From positions 1-36,092 of the forward strand of contig JAGSHB010000050.1 of assembly GCA_023954815.1 (NCBI GenBank): 36,092 bases of DNA, read 5' to 3'. Position numbers and translations under genes: made by a program. Origin of the DNA: Myxococcales bacterium. GTDB taxonomy: Bacteria > Myxococcota_A > UBA9042. Below, piece after piece: positions 17,406 to 26,099 of this stretch (positions are counted from its first letter, which is position 1; each line of letters begins with the position of its first letter). The notes under the pieces were generated by a model that had not been told where the DNA came from, ran no database searches, and saw only the letters and a program-made list of their open reading frames with translations.

Positions 17406-18599
17406 ATGGCACGTCTGAACAAAGATATCGTCCTCGTCGCTGGCAAACGCACGCCGTTTGGCGGGTTTGGCGGATCGTTGAAAGGCATGACTGCGACCGA
17501 CCTCGCTGTGCACGCGGCCAAAGCCACACTGAGCGAAATCGGCGCTGATCCAAGCGCCGTCGATGCGGTCTTCTTCGGCAACGTGCTGCAGACCAGCGTG
17601 GACGCCATCTACCTCGCTCGTCACGTGGGCCTGCGCAGCGGCACGCCACAAGCGACCCCCGCGCTGACACTCAACCGTCTCTGCGGCTCGGGTTTCGAAG
17701 CCATCGCTCAGGCAGCAGCCGCCATCGAGATGGGGGACGCGACCGTCGCCCTGGCCGGCGGCACCGAGAGCATGAGTCAGGCGCCGCATATCGTACGCGA
17801 CGCACGCTGGGGCACCCGTTTCGGCAAGCCGACCGAGTTTGAAGACAGCCTGTGGGCCTGCCTGACCGACACCTTCACCGGCATGGCCATGGCCAACACC
17901 GCAGAGAAGCTCTCTCGCACCCACGAGATCAGCCGTCAGGCGTGCGACGACTACGCCCTCGAGAGCCAGCAGCGCTACGAAGCCGCTCGCGCCGCCGGCG
18001 TTTTCGAAGCTGAAATCGCGCCAATCACCCTGAAGTCCCGGCGTGGAGACAAGGTGATCGGCTCGGATGAGCACGCGCGCCCGCAGACCACGGCTGAAGG
18101 CCTCGGCAAGCTGCGCGCCGTCTTTGAAAAGGATGGCGTGGTCACCGCTGGCAACGCTTCGGGCATCGTCGACGGCGCGGCTGCGGTGTTGGTGACGACC
18201 CGCGAGCGCGCAGAAGCTGAAGGCTGGCCGGTGCTAGCGCGCGTCGTGAGCTACGCCTCGACGGGCTGCGATCCGACGGTCATGGGCATCGGCCCAGTGC
18301 CGGCTTCCAAGAAAGCGCTCGCCGATGCGGGCAAGACTGTGGCCGATATGGACATCGTCGAGGTCAACGAAGCGTTCGCGCCGCAGTACCTCGCAGTCGA
18401 AAAGGACCTCGGACTCGACCGGTCCAAAACGAACACCAATGGCGGTGCCATCGCGCTGGGTCACCCCCTGGGCGCCACCGGCACACGCATTATGCTGCAC
18501 CTCGCCCATGAACTGGGCCGCAACGACCAGCAGTGGGCCCTTGGCACCGCTTGCATCGGCGGCGGTCAGGGCATCGCGATTGTGTTGCAACGGGGATAG
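17406..18599 (+). CDS. Acetyl-CoA acetyltransferase (thiolase)
   Basis: 397-residue thiolase, the normal length for the biosynthetic/degradative acetyl-CoA C-acetyltransferase family. The acyl-accepting Cys93 lies in NRLCGSGFEAI, followed by GGTESMSQAPH, the NEAFA motif (321-325), His353 in GGAIALGHPLGATG and the second catalytic Cys383 in GTACIGGGQG. It condenses two acetyl-CoA or cleaves acetoacetyl-CoA. The ATG at 17406 follows AGGAGCACCC. The RNase J gene begins 6 bp after its stop. A role in polyhydroxyalkanoate or fatty-acid metabolism is possible, but no phaB or phaC is nearby. Confidence 0.93.
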   Translation: MARLNKDIVLVAGKRTPFGGFGGSLKGMTATDLAVHAAKATLSEIGADPSAVDAVFFGNVLQTSVDAIYLARHVGLRSGTPQATPALTLNRLCGSGFEAIAQAAAAIEMGDATVALAGGTESMSQAPHIVRDARWGTRFGKPTEFEDSLWACLTDTFTGMAMANTAEKLSRTHEISRQACDDYALESQQRYEAARAAGVFEAEIAPITLKSRRGDKVIGSDEHARPQTTAEGLGKLRAVFEKDGVVTAGNASGIVDGAAAVLVTTRERAEAEGWPVLARVVSYASTGCDPTVMGIGPVPASKKALADAGKTVADMDIVEVNEAFAPQYLAVEKDLGLDRSKTNTNGGAIALGHPLGATGTRIMLHLAHELGRNDQQWALGTACIGGGQGIAIVLQRG

Positions 18600-18605
18600 A
18601 CTTCT

Positions 18606-20270
18606 ATGGCCAGAGCACTGGAAACCCTTTCAAAGCCGATCGTGGCGCCAGCGGACAAGATCACGCTGCTGCCCTTGGGTGGCGTCGGCAAGATCGGCAT
18701 GAACAACATGCTGATCGGCTGTGATGGCCATTGGATCTTGCTCGACTCCGGCGTCATGTTCCCCGATCAGCGCGCCCCAGGAATCGACCTGGTGCTGCCC
18801 TGTCTGGAGGTCATTGACCGCCTTGAGGGCACCTTTCACGGCGTCGTGCTGACCCACGGCCACGAGGACCACATCGGCTCGTTGCCATTTGTGCGCATGC
18901 GGCATGACGTCAAGGTCTGGGGGACACGCTTTACCCTGGGGCTGGTGCGCGCGCGCTTCGCTGAGCATCACCTCAGCACCGACTGCCTCAACTTGGTCAC
19001 GCCAGGGGAACGCCTACAACTCGGCGTGTTCGACATCGGCTTCCTGCGGGTCACCCACTCGATTCCAGATTGCGTGAGCCTGGCCATTCGCACGCCGGTC
19101 GGCAATGTGCTGTTCACCGGTGACTTCAAGATCGATCCAGGGCTGCCCTGCGGTACGCGTTTCGACGAAGCTGGCTACCGCGCATTTGGGCAAGAGGGTG
19201 TCTTGGCGCTGATGGCCGACTCGACCAACATCCAGCGTCCGGGTCGCACGGTATCGGAGGCCACGGTCGCCGAAGGGTTGAAAGCTGCCATCGGCGAGGC
19301 GCCTGGCCGGGTGTTCATCGGCTTGTTTTCGTCGAACTTGTATCGACTGCACAGCGTTTTGGCCGCGGCGAGGGCGACCAACCGGAAGGTCTGCCTGCTC
19401 GGTCGCTCGCTGCACAAGTACCTACAGGTCGCCAAGGAATGGGGCTGAAACCTTGATTTCTCGGGGCCGCTGGTCAGTGAGTCGGCGCTCAGTTCCTACG
19501 AAGACCATGAGTTGGTGTTGGTCTGCACGGGTACGCAGGGCGAATCGCGAGCAGCGCTCGGCAGGATCGCGGCAGGCAACCACCGGGTGAAGATTCACGA
19601 GGACGACACCCTGCTGCTGTCCTCGCGTGCCATCCCCGGAAACCTCCGTGAAATCCACGACATGATCGATGGCTTCACCCGCGAGGGCGCCCACGTCTTT
19701 CATGGCCGTACGCCTTGGCCGATTCACGCCTCCGGTCACGCTGCCCACGACGAACTGGCCGATGTACTGAGTTGGGTTCGGCCGAAGATCTTCATCCCCG
19801 TGCACGGCACGCGCTCCTTCTTGGAAGATCACGCCGACCTAGCGGAAGACACCGGCATTGAGCGGGTCTGTGTTATCGAGAGCGGCGATCGTGTGCAGAT
19901 CAGTGCGAGCGGCGCCAAAGTGGTCGACCAGCTGGATCTTGAGACTTGGTATTACGACGGCATGCACGTCGGTAACCGGGAGACGCTCGGGGTTCGTCAG
20001 CGGGTGGACCTCGGCTGGCAGGGCGCCATCGCCGTCAGCGTGATGGTCAGCGATGACCCCACGGAGGTGCGGCTCGACACACGCGGCGTCTTCACCGACA
20101 GCGGCAAGCTGGTCGCCGAGGTGAAGGAAGCGCTCGGTAAATACGTAGACCGGCTCGACCTGCTAGAAGATGATGCCCTGCAAGAAGAAGTGCGGCTCTT
20201 CACGCGGCGGTTCTTTAAGCGTCATACCGGCAAGAAACCCCAGGTCATGGCGAGTCTCTTTCGCAGCTAG
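18606..20270 (+). pseudogene. rnj: Ribonuclease J interrupted by an in-frame TGA
   Basis: If read through, this is a 554-residue RNase J, the usual length, with one TGA at 19446-19448 in the middle. The first part (280 residues) has the metallo-beta-lactamase motifs LPLGGVGKIGMNNM, THGHEDHIGSLPF, a His in THSIPD and FTGDFKIDPG, then the beta-CASP core ending GRSLHKYLQVAKEWG. The second part resumes in the same frame with NLDFSGPL, VLVCTGTQGE, the motif PVHGTRSFLEDH and the C-terminal dimerisation domain. Alignment from memory places the TGA at a position usually held by Tyr in LGYL, with no gap. The simplest explanations are a TGG-to-TGA change or a sequence error; readthrough is possible. 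The ORF downstream of the stop could also restart at TTG 19512. RNase J is a 5'-3' exo- and endoribonuclease for mRNA decay and rRNA maturation. Confidence 0.85.
19446..19448 (+). other. In-frame TGA codon within RNase J
   Basis: The codon order around it is GAA TGG GGC TGA AAC CTT GAT. The downstream frame stays open for 273 codons and continues the RNase J homology without insertion or deletion, so this is a single-codon event and not a frameshift. Confidence 0.9.
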
Positions 20271-20278
20271 GTGACGGC

Positions 20279-21181
20279 ATGAGTGGACGTTCAAAGACCG
20301 GTGGCGGCCGCGGTAGCTCACGCAAGCCGGGTGGGCAATCAGGCCGGAAATCCGGGGGAAAAGCTGCAGGCAAGCCAGGCGGACGCGCAACAGCACGGGC
20401 TGGTGGCGGAAAGTCATCGGGTCGTGGAACAGCTGCGCGGGCAGGCGCGCGCGGAGCGGCCCCAACAGGCAAGCCCGGCGGCAGGATAAAGCCCGGTCAC
20501 AAGACGCGCTCCGGGGCCAAAGCGCGGTCCGGAAACAAGGCACACCCCAGCCCCGCACCACGAAAGTCGGGTGGCCGCGCAGCCGCGCAACAAGGCGGCG
20601 CCCAGTTCATCGATTCGGTAGTGGACGCGGATGCGGTCCCTGAGGGGCCGCCCGAGTTCGCCTTTGTCGGTCGGTCCAATGTCGGCAAATCGTCGCTCCT
20701 CAACGCGTTGAGCAAGCACGGCAGCCTGGCCCGCACCAGCAAGACGCCAGGCAGAACCCAGCGCGTGAACCTCTTCGACGTGCCCCTGCGCGGCGGCATG
20801 GTCCTGCGCTTTGCTGATCTCCCCGGCTATGGTCACGCCAAGGTCCCAGGCGCTATCCGTAAGAGCTTCGGGCCGATGATCGAAGGCTACTTGCTGCAGC
20901 GTCGGTCGATCCTCGCGGTGTGCGTGCTGGTGGACGCCCGCCGCGACCCAGACGATGACGCCATCAACTTTGTGCTGTGGCTACAAGAAAACGAGATCCG
21001 GGTGGAGTTGGTGGTGACCAAGCTCGATAAGGTCCCGAAAACCCAGCATTTCAACGTGCTAGAACGCCTGCGCAAGGCTCACATGATGCGCCGCCGCCCC
21101 TGGGCGACCAGCACCCTGTCTGGCGACGGTGTCGATGAACTCCGAGAGCACATGCGCAGGCTGGCGGTGGCAGCCCGGTGA
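20279..21181 (+). CDS. engB: Ribosome biogenesis GTPase EngB (YihA/YsxC) with long basic N-terminal extension
   Basis: 300 residues, against about 200 for typical EngB. Residues 1 to about 107 are a low-complexity Gly/Lys/Arg/Ala/Ser region. The GTPase domain follows: G1 GRSNVGKSS (131-139), G2 TPGRTQ (156-161), G3 DLPGYG (180-185), G4 TKLDK (247-251). EngB binds the large-subunit precursor and is needed for its maturation. The basic tail is likely a disordered RNA-binding arm. The ATG at 20279 follows AGGTGACGGC, 8 bp after the RNase J stop, and its TGA overlaps the GTG of rimI, so translation is coupled. Confidence 0.92.
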   Translation: MSGRSKTGGGRGSSRKPGGQSGRKSGGKAAGKPGGRATARAGGGKSSGRGTAARAGARGAAPTGKPGGRIKPGHKTRSGAKARSGNKAHPSPAPRKSGGRAAAQQGGAQFIDSVVDADAVPEGPPEFAFVGRSNVGKSSLLNALSKHGSLARTSKTPGRTQRVNLFDVPLRGGMVLRFADLPGYGHAKVPGAIRKSFGPMIEGYLLQRRSILAVCVLVDARRDPDDDAINFVLWLQENEIRVELVVTKLDKVPKTQHFNVLERLRKAHMMRRRPWATSTLSGDGVDELREHMRRLAVAAR

Positions 21182-21621
21182 CCACCGTCACGCTCCGGCG
21201 GATCGAGGCCCGCGACTTGGACGACTGGTTCGCGCTCCAAGACCAGGCGATGGCCGACCCCTTCACCCGCGACGGCCTGGCGGCTGAGTTCGACAATCAT
21301 CTCTCCCGACCGACGGGACTGTTCAGGAAGGGCGAGCTGATCGCCGCTTTTCTCGGATGGTTGGTGGTCGATGAGCTACAGATATTCCAGGTGGCGACCA
21401 GCGCAAACCACCGGCGGCAGGGGCTCGGTCGCCAGCTGCTCACCCACGTACTGCGGCGGGCACGCGCTGGTGGCGCGACGACGGCCACCCTTGAAGTCCG
21501 CACATCCAACGCGGCGGCCATCGCCCTCTATGTGAATCTCGGCTTCGTCATCGATGGTGAACGCAAGGGATTTTACCCCGACGGCGAGGACGCCTTGCTC
21601 ATGCGCGCGACCTTGGTATGA
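21178..21621 (+). CDS. rimI: RimI-type GNAT N-acetyltransferase
   Basis: 147-residue GNAT acetyltransferase. The acetyl-CoA pyrophosphate motif is NHRRQGLGRQLL, followed by ATLEVRTSNAAAIALYVNLGF and the RimI-type end RKGFYPDGEDALLM. RimI acetylates the N-terminal Ala of ribosomal protein S18 in E. coli, and related enzymes have wider protein targets. It starts with a GTG at 21178 that overlaps the engB stop (GTGA), so the two are coupled. The position beside engB fits a role in ribosome biogenesis. The target is inferred from family resemblance. Confidence 0.82.
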   Translation: MTTVTLRRIEARDLDDWFALQDQAMADPFTRDGLAAEFDNHLSRPTGLFRKGELIAAFLGWLVVDELQIFQVATSANHRRQGLGRQLLTHVLRRARAGGATTATLEVRTSNAAAIALYVNLGFVIDGERKGFYPDGEDALLMRATLV

Positions 21622-21693
21622 AGGTTGCGGCGCCTGTGTGTTGCCGCCACCATGCCCGAGCGCGACCGCTCGCGTAGTTGAAGGACCTGCCTC

Positions 21694-22401
21694 ATGCCGC
21701 CAGCCATTCGTCAGGGTGTGTACGCGATCTTGGATCTTGACCGGATCGCTCCTCTGCTACCCGAAGCGCCGGGCGCAGAACGCGCGATGTTGCATGCGTA
21801 CGCGGAAGCCGCGGCAGACGGCGGCGCGTGTGTGCTGCAGATTCGCTCGAAATCAAGCCCCGCGAGCAGCCTGTACCTCAGCCGTCTCTACGGTGAATTG
21901 CTTGAAAAATGGGGTGATAAGCTAACTGTGGTCATCAATGATCACCCTCAAGCAGCCCGAGCCTTCGCAGGCCGGCCAGGGATTGGCGCTCACCTCGGTC
22001 AGGACGATGGTTCTCCGGTGACTGCACGTCACCAACTCGGCGACAAAGCGGTGATCGGGTGGTCGACTCACAACCTCAGCCAAGTCGCTGATGCGGCCAA
22101 CGTGCCGGTCGACTACATCGGTTACGGCCCGGTTCTGGCCACGACCAGCAAGAAGCTGCCCGACGACGTTGTGGGGTTTGATGGCCTCGCGGCTGCCTGC
22201 GCGGCGAGTACGGTGCCGGTGGTCGCGATAGGCGGGTTGACCCTCGATGACATCGAGCAGGTACGCCAGGCGCGCGCCCATGCTATCGCGGTGATTTCTG
22301 CCTGGCTTGGCCCAGCGGATGACCCGTGGCCGCCGCAACAAGCGGGCGTGGCGATCAGCATGCTGACGGCGACTTGGTTGGCGCTACGCCCCGAATCCTA
22401 G
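21694..22401 (+). CDS. thiE: Thiamine phosphate synthase-like protein
   Basis: 235-residue TIM-barrel protein of the ThiE/TenI family, which joins hydroxymethylpyrimidine pyrophosphate with thiazole phosphate. Visible motifs are CVLQIRSKS (YxQxR-like), VVINDHPQAARA, GAHLGQDDGS, IGWSTHNLSQVADA, VDYIGYGPVLATTSKK and VVAIGGLTLDDIEQV, in the correct order. The ATG at 21694 is 72 bp after rimI. No other thi gene is adjacent, so the pathway assignment rests on the motifs alone. A TenI-like relative is a minor alternative. Confidence 0.83.
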   Translation: MPPAIRQGVYAILDLDRIAPLLPEAPGAERAMLHAYAEAAADGGACVLQIRSKSSPASSLYLSRLYGELLEKWGDKLTVVINDHPQAARAFAGRPGIGAHLGQDDGSPVTARHQLGDKAVIGWSTHNLSQVADAANVPVDYIGYGPVLATTSKKLPDDVVGFDGLAAACAASTVPVVAIGGLTLDDIEQVRQARAHAIAVISAWLGPADDPWPPQQAGVAISMLTATWLALRPES

Positions 22402-22501
22402 GCCCGAACAACCCCACATGCGCCCACTCTCGCTGCCTTCGCTCCCTTCGCTCCCGCGTCATTTGGGGCGCAGCGTCTCTCTCCCAACTCTCTGAGGCCC
22501 C

Positions 22502-23413
22502 ATGTCGACGCCCAATTGGACCATCAAGCGCATGCTCGATTGGTCTGACACCTTCCTGCGCAAGTACGGCTCGGAGTCGCCGCGCCTCGACGCCGAACTG
22601 CTGCTCTGTGAGACGTTGGGGCTGCAGCGCATGGACCTCTATGTCCAGTTCGACCGGCCCATCGAAGCGGGTGAGCTGAGCGCCTACAAGGGCCTCATCA
22701 AGCGCCGGGCCGCGCACGAGCCAGTCGCTTATATCCTAGGAAATAAGGGTTTTCACGCGATTGACCTCGATGTGGGTCCCGGGATTTTGGTGCCGCGACC
22801 GGAGACGGAGCATCTGGTGGACGTTGCCCTGTCTTTCTTGGCCGAGGAAGCCTGCCCGGTGGGGCCCGTGGTGGATGTGGGGACGGGCAGCGGCGCTATC
22901 GCACTCGCCGTCGCAACCGGGCTGCCGCAAACTGACAAGCGCAAGATCTTCGCCAGCGACACGTCGCCGGTTGCCGTCGACTTCGCGACCCGCAACACAG
23001 CCCGCCTGCAGCTCGCTGAGCGTGTGACGGTCCTGCAGGGCGACCTGCTGACACCAGCCGTACCCCACGGTCCCTTCGCTGCGATTGTGTCGAACCCACC
23101 GTACATCCGCAGCGACGCCATGGCCGGATTGGAGCGCACGGTCCGTGACCACGAACCTCATCTGGCACTCGATGGGGGCGAGGCTGGGCTCGAAATTTTG
23201 CGCCGACTGGTCGATCAGTCAGTGCCAGCGCTGTTGCCCGGAGGCCTGTTCGCTGTGGAGCTTGGAAGCCGGCAACAGGGGCAGATAGTTGCGCAATGGC
23301 TTACCGGCGCCGGCATGAAAGACGCCGCTTACGAGCCGATTGGGCCAGGGCCGACGGGTATCGTGAGCGCTAGGGCAGCCCGGCACAGCGACCGGCGACA
23401 CACTTCGCGCTGA
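22502..23413 (+). CDS. prmC: Peptide chain release factor N5-glutamine methyltransferase PrmC
   Basis: 303 residues. An N-terminal helical domain (1 to about 85) binds the release factor. The SAM domain has VPRPETEHLVD (98-108), VVDVGTGSGAIALAVA (123-138) and the glutamine-methylation signature NPPYI (198-202). PrmC methylates the Gln of the GGQ motif of RF1 and RF2. The C-terminus continues about ten residues (RHSDRRHTSR) beyond where the homology normally ends. This tail makes its coding end overlap the convergent lipoprotein gene by 44 bp. The ATG at 22502 has only a weak AG-rich signal before it (CTCTGAGGCCCC). Confidence 0.93.
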   Translation: MSTPNWTIKRMLDWSDTFLRKYGSESPRLDAELLLCETLGLQRMDLYVQFDRPIEAGELSAYKGLIKRRAAHEPVAYILGNKGFHAIDLDVGPGILVPRPETEHLVDVALSFLAEEACPVGPVVDVGTGSGAIALAVATGLPQTDKRKIFASDTSPVAVDFATRNTARLQLAERVTVLQGDLLTPAVPHGPFAAIVSNPPYIRSDAMAGLERTVRDHEPHLALDGGEAGLEILRRLVDQSVPALLPGGLFAVELGSRQQGQIVAQWLTGAGMKDAAYEPIGPGPTGIVSARAARHSDRRHTSR

Positions 23414-23753
23414 TGGGTGCCATTTTTCGCAAAGCGCGGGCCGCGTTGATGTAGTTTGCCCGCCGGTTGCAGTCTGCGTCGACGCTGCACGTGCAAAATG
23501 CGCTGCGCACATCGTCGAAACACAGCCAGCCGGCCGCGCAGATGCGGTCGTCTGCCGTGCCACACAGGTCGCGGGCTTTGACGGTATCTTCGCACACGGC
23601 GCCGTTGCCAAAAACGGGCACTGTCAGGCAGGCGGCGGGTGCGCGCGCGGCGTCCAAGTCGACGTCCGCTTTGGTGTCGCAGCCTGCGGTAAGCGCGACT
23701 GCGACCAGCCACCCGCATAGATGGGGTACGGAGGCGCGGCGGGCGGTGCCCAT
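23370..23753 (-). CDS. Cysteine-rich lipoprotein
   Basis: 127-residue predicted lipoprotein: a short basic start, a hydrophobic run and the lipobox LTAGC at about residues 21-25. The mature part has about eleven cysteines in patterns such as CAAGWLCFD, CTCSVDADC and CVAGRC, reminiscent of the small disulphide-rich modules common in myxobacterial surface proteins. Disulphides are likely in the periplasm or outside. The ATG at 23753 shares its first base region with the TAA of the upstream lipoprotein gene (TAATG), so translation is coupled. The 3' end overlaps prmC on the other strand. The function is unknown. Confidence 0.72.
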   Translation of the reverse strand: MGTARRASVPHLCGWLVAVALTAGCDTKADVDLDAARAPAACLTVPVFGNGAVCEDTVKARDLCGTADDRICAAGWLCFDDVRSAFCTCSVDADCNRRANYINAARALRKMAPISAKCVAGRCAGLP

Positions 23754-24934
23754 TATGGCTGCATCCCGTAGCGATAAAGCTTGTAGTTGGTCAACACACA
23801 GCGCTCGTCTGCGGTGTGGGCTGCGAGAGCCACAACATCGCTCGATGGCTGCGGAAAGCCGCCGACCGTGCCGACCGGGGGCGCGATCACATCGACGCTC
23901 CAGGCCTTTCCGTCCCAAGTGCGGACCTGGCCTTTCAAGGCACCAGCCCACACCAAGTCGGTCGAGATACCCATCACCGCTCGAAAGCCCAACGACCACT
24001 TCACGTCGCCCGCGGCCTTGAACGCCTTGCCGTCCCAAGTCGCGACATACTCGGAGGTGGTCCCGCCCACAACGACCACGCCGCCCGACTTTGAAGCGTC
24101 GGTTTTGTGTGCCCAGAGACCGCGCGGGGCCTGCAGTGTGCCGTGGCCCGTCCACGCCTTGCCGTCGGCGCTCTGGAGCACGAGTCCGGGGCTTTTCGCC
24201 CCCTGGTCAGCTGCGACCCATACCGCGCCCGCTTCGGTCACCTGCACGCCGACGAAGTCCGCGCCATCGCCGATGCCCTCACCCGATGTCGCGGTCACGC
24301 TGGCTGCGGCCCAGACCGCGCCGTCTTTCACGTAGGCCGTGGCGCCCTCCCCGACCGCCCAAATCAGCCCTTTGGCGTTGCCAGCAATCGCGCGAAAGAC
24401 CACTGGCGGCGTCGGCGGAACCGAACCAGCGACCTGCCAACCGGTGCCGTCGTAGGTGACCAACATGGAGCCTTCACCTGCAGCCACGATGGTGCCGTCG
24501 GCAGCGGCCCACACGGCATTGAGACGCACCGCGCCGATGGTCGTCGGCGAGATGTCCGTGAACTCCCCGTCCTGAAACAGCAGGACTGTCGCCTTGTCGC
24601 CGACGATGACGTACGAACCGGTCTTGCCGGGAAGCACCGCCATCGCATTCATCTTGGCCGTTGTCTCCGGCTGCAGCTCGGCCCACTTCTGGGTCAGCTT
24701 CACGCCAGCGTCCACGGTCGTTTCGGCGCCGGTATCGACCGCCACGTCCTCTGCGGCATCGGCAGCATCTGCGGTCGCGTCGGGCTTGTCTGGCTCGGTC
24801 CCGCAGCCCAGCGCAAGCGACAACAACAACGTCAGGGCCCCAGCCACACTGGCGCGAACGGCTCGGGAATTCAGGCGATGAGCGAAATTTCGGCCTGTCT
24901 GAGACGCGGCTCTCCGCGACCGATGAAGCAACAT
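23753..24934 (-). CDS. Lipoprotein with WD/YCF48-like beta-propeller repeats
   Basis: 393-residue predicted lipoprotein from ATG 24934, which follows CAGGAGACACGT. A signal peptide ends in the lipobox SLALGC, then a low-complexity acidic linker (repeated Asp-Ala-Ala and Thr) leads to a region of repeated strands. Motifs such as AVWAAADGTIVAAGEGS, LIWAVGEGA, AVWVAADQGA and VVVVGGTT recur about every 45-50 residues and look like a beta-propeller of the Ycf48/BNR type. It was probably acquired for binding at the outer surface. It is coupled to the Cys-rich lipoprotein downstream, and the two may act as a pair. The function is unknown. Confidence 0.75.
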   Translation of the reverse strand: MLLHRSRRAASQTGRNFAHRLNSRAVRASVAGALTLLLSLALGCGTEPDKPDATADAADAAEDVAVDTGAETTVDAGVKLTQKWAELQPETTAKMNAMAVLPGKTGSYVIVGDKATVLLFQDGEFTDISPTTIGAVRLNAVWAAADGTIVAAGEGSMLVTYDGTGWQVAGSVPPTPPVVFRAIAGNAKGLIWAVGEGATAYVKDGAVWAAASVTATSGEGIGDGADFVGVQVTEAGAVWVAADQGAKSPGLVLQSADGKAWTGHGTLQAPRGLWAHKTDASKSGGVVVVGGTTSEYVATWDGKAFKAAGDVKWSLGFRAVMGISTDLVWAGALKGQVRTWDGKAWSVDVIAPPVGTVGGFPQPSSDVVALAAHTADERCVLTNYKLYRYGMQP

Positions 24935-25112
24935 ACGTGTCTCCTGTGACGTTCGATATCGGACCATTGTCGTCGCGGTGTGCACAGCGATCGGGTCATC
25001 TCAGCGCAGGCTAGCGGACAATGCCTGAGCGTGCGAGTTCGGGGGGCGTTCGGGGGATAACTGCGGCGGGGTATTTTCGCCCCACGGCAGCGGCAGCGTG
25101 CAAGCTGCGGAC

Positions 25113-25145
25113 TTGAGTCCAAAGGGGCCGCTGCTACCCTGGGTA
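25113..25145 (+). promoter_or_regulatory. Candidate promoter of the calpain-like gene with nested palindromes
   Basis: TTGAGT (25113-25118) and TACCCT (25135-25140) are 16 bp apart. The first lies inside GGACTTGAGTCC (25109-25120), whose halves GGACT and AGTCC are inverted copies, and the second in TACCCTGGGTA (25135-25145), also palindromic. The position, 60 bp before the ATG and downstream of the divergent lipoprotein gene, is right for a promoter, but the -10 match is weak. Confidence 0.3.
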
Positions 25146-25205
25146 TGAGGTTGAGAGCGACCTCCGCCACGCTCAGCCATCTCTGGCCACATTGAGGAGC
25201 CCGCC

Positions 25206-26081
25206 ATGCCGGATCTCACTACCAAACCGCAGCAGAAAAAGAAGAAGAAGGCCGATCCGCGTGATCTGGCCGATCCGCGTCTGCGCGAAAAACACGACAA
25301 CGACAGCTACGGCTACACCAGCGCTGGCACCGACGAACGCAACAAGCTGTTTTACTACGGCGTGAAGCCGACCGACGTCATTCAGGGCGCCATCGCGGAC
25401 TGCTACTTCGTCGCGGCGCTGTCAGCGGTAGCGGCTGAATCGCCTGATCTGATCAAGAATGGCATCGTCGACAACGGCGACAACACGTACAAAGTTCGGT
25501 TCTTCCGCAAAGCCAACTACTACTCGTCGCGCTACACAGAGACGTGGGTGACGGTCGATGGCGACCTGCCGACGCGCGCCGGTCGTGAATCTCCGATGTA
25601 CGCCAAGGGCCAGAAGACCCGGACCGGCGGTCGGGAGCTCTGGCCTGCGCTGTTCGAGAAGGGCTTTGCGCAGTTCAAGGGCGGATACGACAAGATGGGC
25701 GAGGGCGGGTCGACCGCTGGCGCACTCGAAGCCTTGTCGGGCAAGCGCGTGGCATACGCCAGCACGGACTCCACCCCTGAAGACGTCATGTGGATGAAGT
25801 TGCGCAAAGCGACGATTAACGACCAGGCCATGGCGGCGGGCACTCGCGGCAAAGAGGACGAAAACCTCTACAAAGGCACGCGCTTGTATGCATGGCACGC
25901 CTATACGGTGCTGGGTGCCTACGAAAAGGGCCGCGGCAAGAACAAGAAGCGCATCGTCAAGTTGCGCAATCCCTGGGGCCAGACCGAACCGGGCCAGGAC
26001 GGAAAGGACGACGGCATCTTCGAGTTGACCCTGGAGGACTTCATGAAGTTCTACGGCAGCGTCAACATCACGAACCTGTAA
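25206..26081 (+). CDS. Calpain-family (C2) cysteine protease
   Basis: 291 residues that contain the calpain catalytic core: oxyanion Gln60 and nucleophile Cys66 in QGAIADCYFVAAL (calpains: QGxLGDCW), His231 in LYAWHAYTVLGAY and Asn255 in KLRNPWGQ, in the proper order. Most of the protein is this single protease core, with no C2-like or EF-hand domain and no signal peptide. The N-terminus has a Lys-rich stretch (QQKKKKKADPRD). Calpains are Ca2+-dependent in animals; bacterial ones are scattered, and their targets and Ca2+ need are not established here. The ATG at 25206 follows GAGGAGCCCGCC. It is divergent from the lipoprotein pair. Catalytic competence is inferred from the intact triad. Confidence 0.9.
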   Translation: MPDLTTKPQQKKKKKADPRDLADPRLREKHDNDSYGYTSAGTDERNKLFYYGVKPTDVIQGAIADCYFVAALSAVAAESPDLIKNGIVDNGDNTYKVRFFRKANYYSSRYTETWVTVDGDLPTRAGRESPMYAKGQKTRTGGRELWPALFEKGFAQFKGGYDKMGEGGSTAGALEALSGKRVAYASTDSTPEDVMWMKLRKATINDQAMAAGTRGKEDENLYKGTRLYAWHAYTVLGAYEKGRGKNKKRIVKLRNPWGQTEPGQDGKDDGIFELTLEDFMKFYGSVNITNL

Positions 26082-26099
26082 AACCAGCGACGTCCGGCG

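Noticed and set aside
19446-19520. Selenocysteine insertion at the RNase J TGA
   Set aside because: A GGT occurs about 24 nt downstream, but the flanking stem is only about 4 bp, the position is not a catalytic Cys, and no RNase J selenoprotein is known to me.
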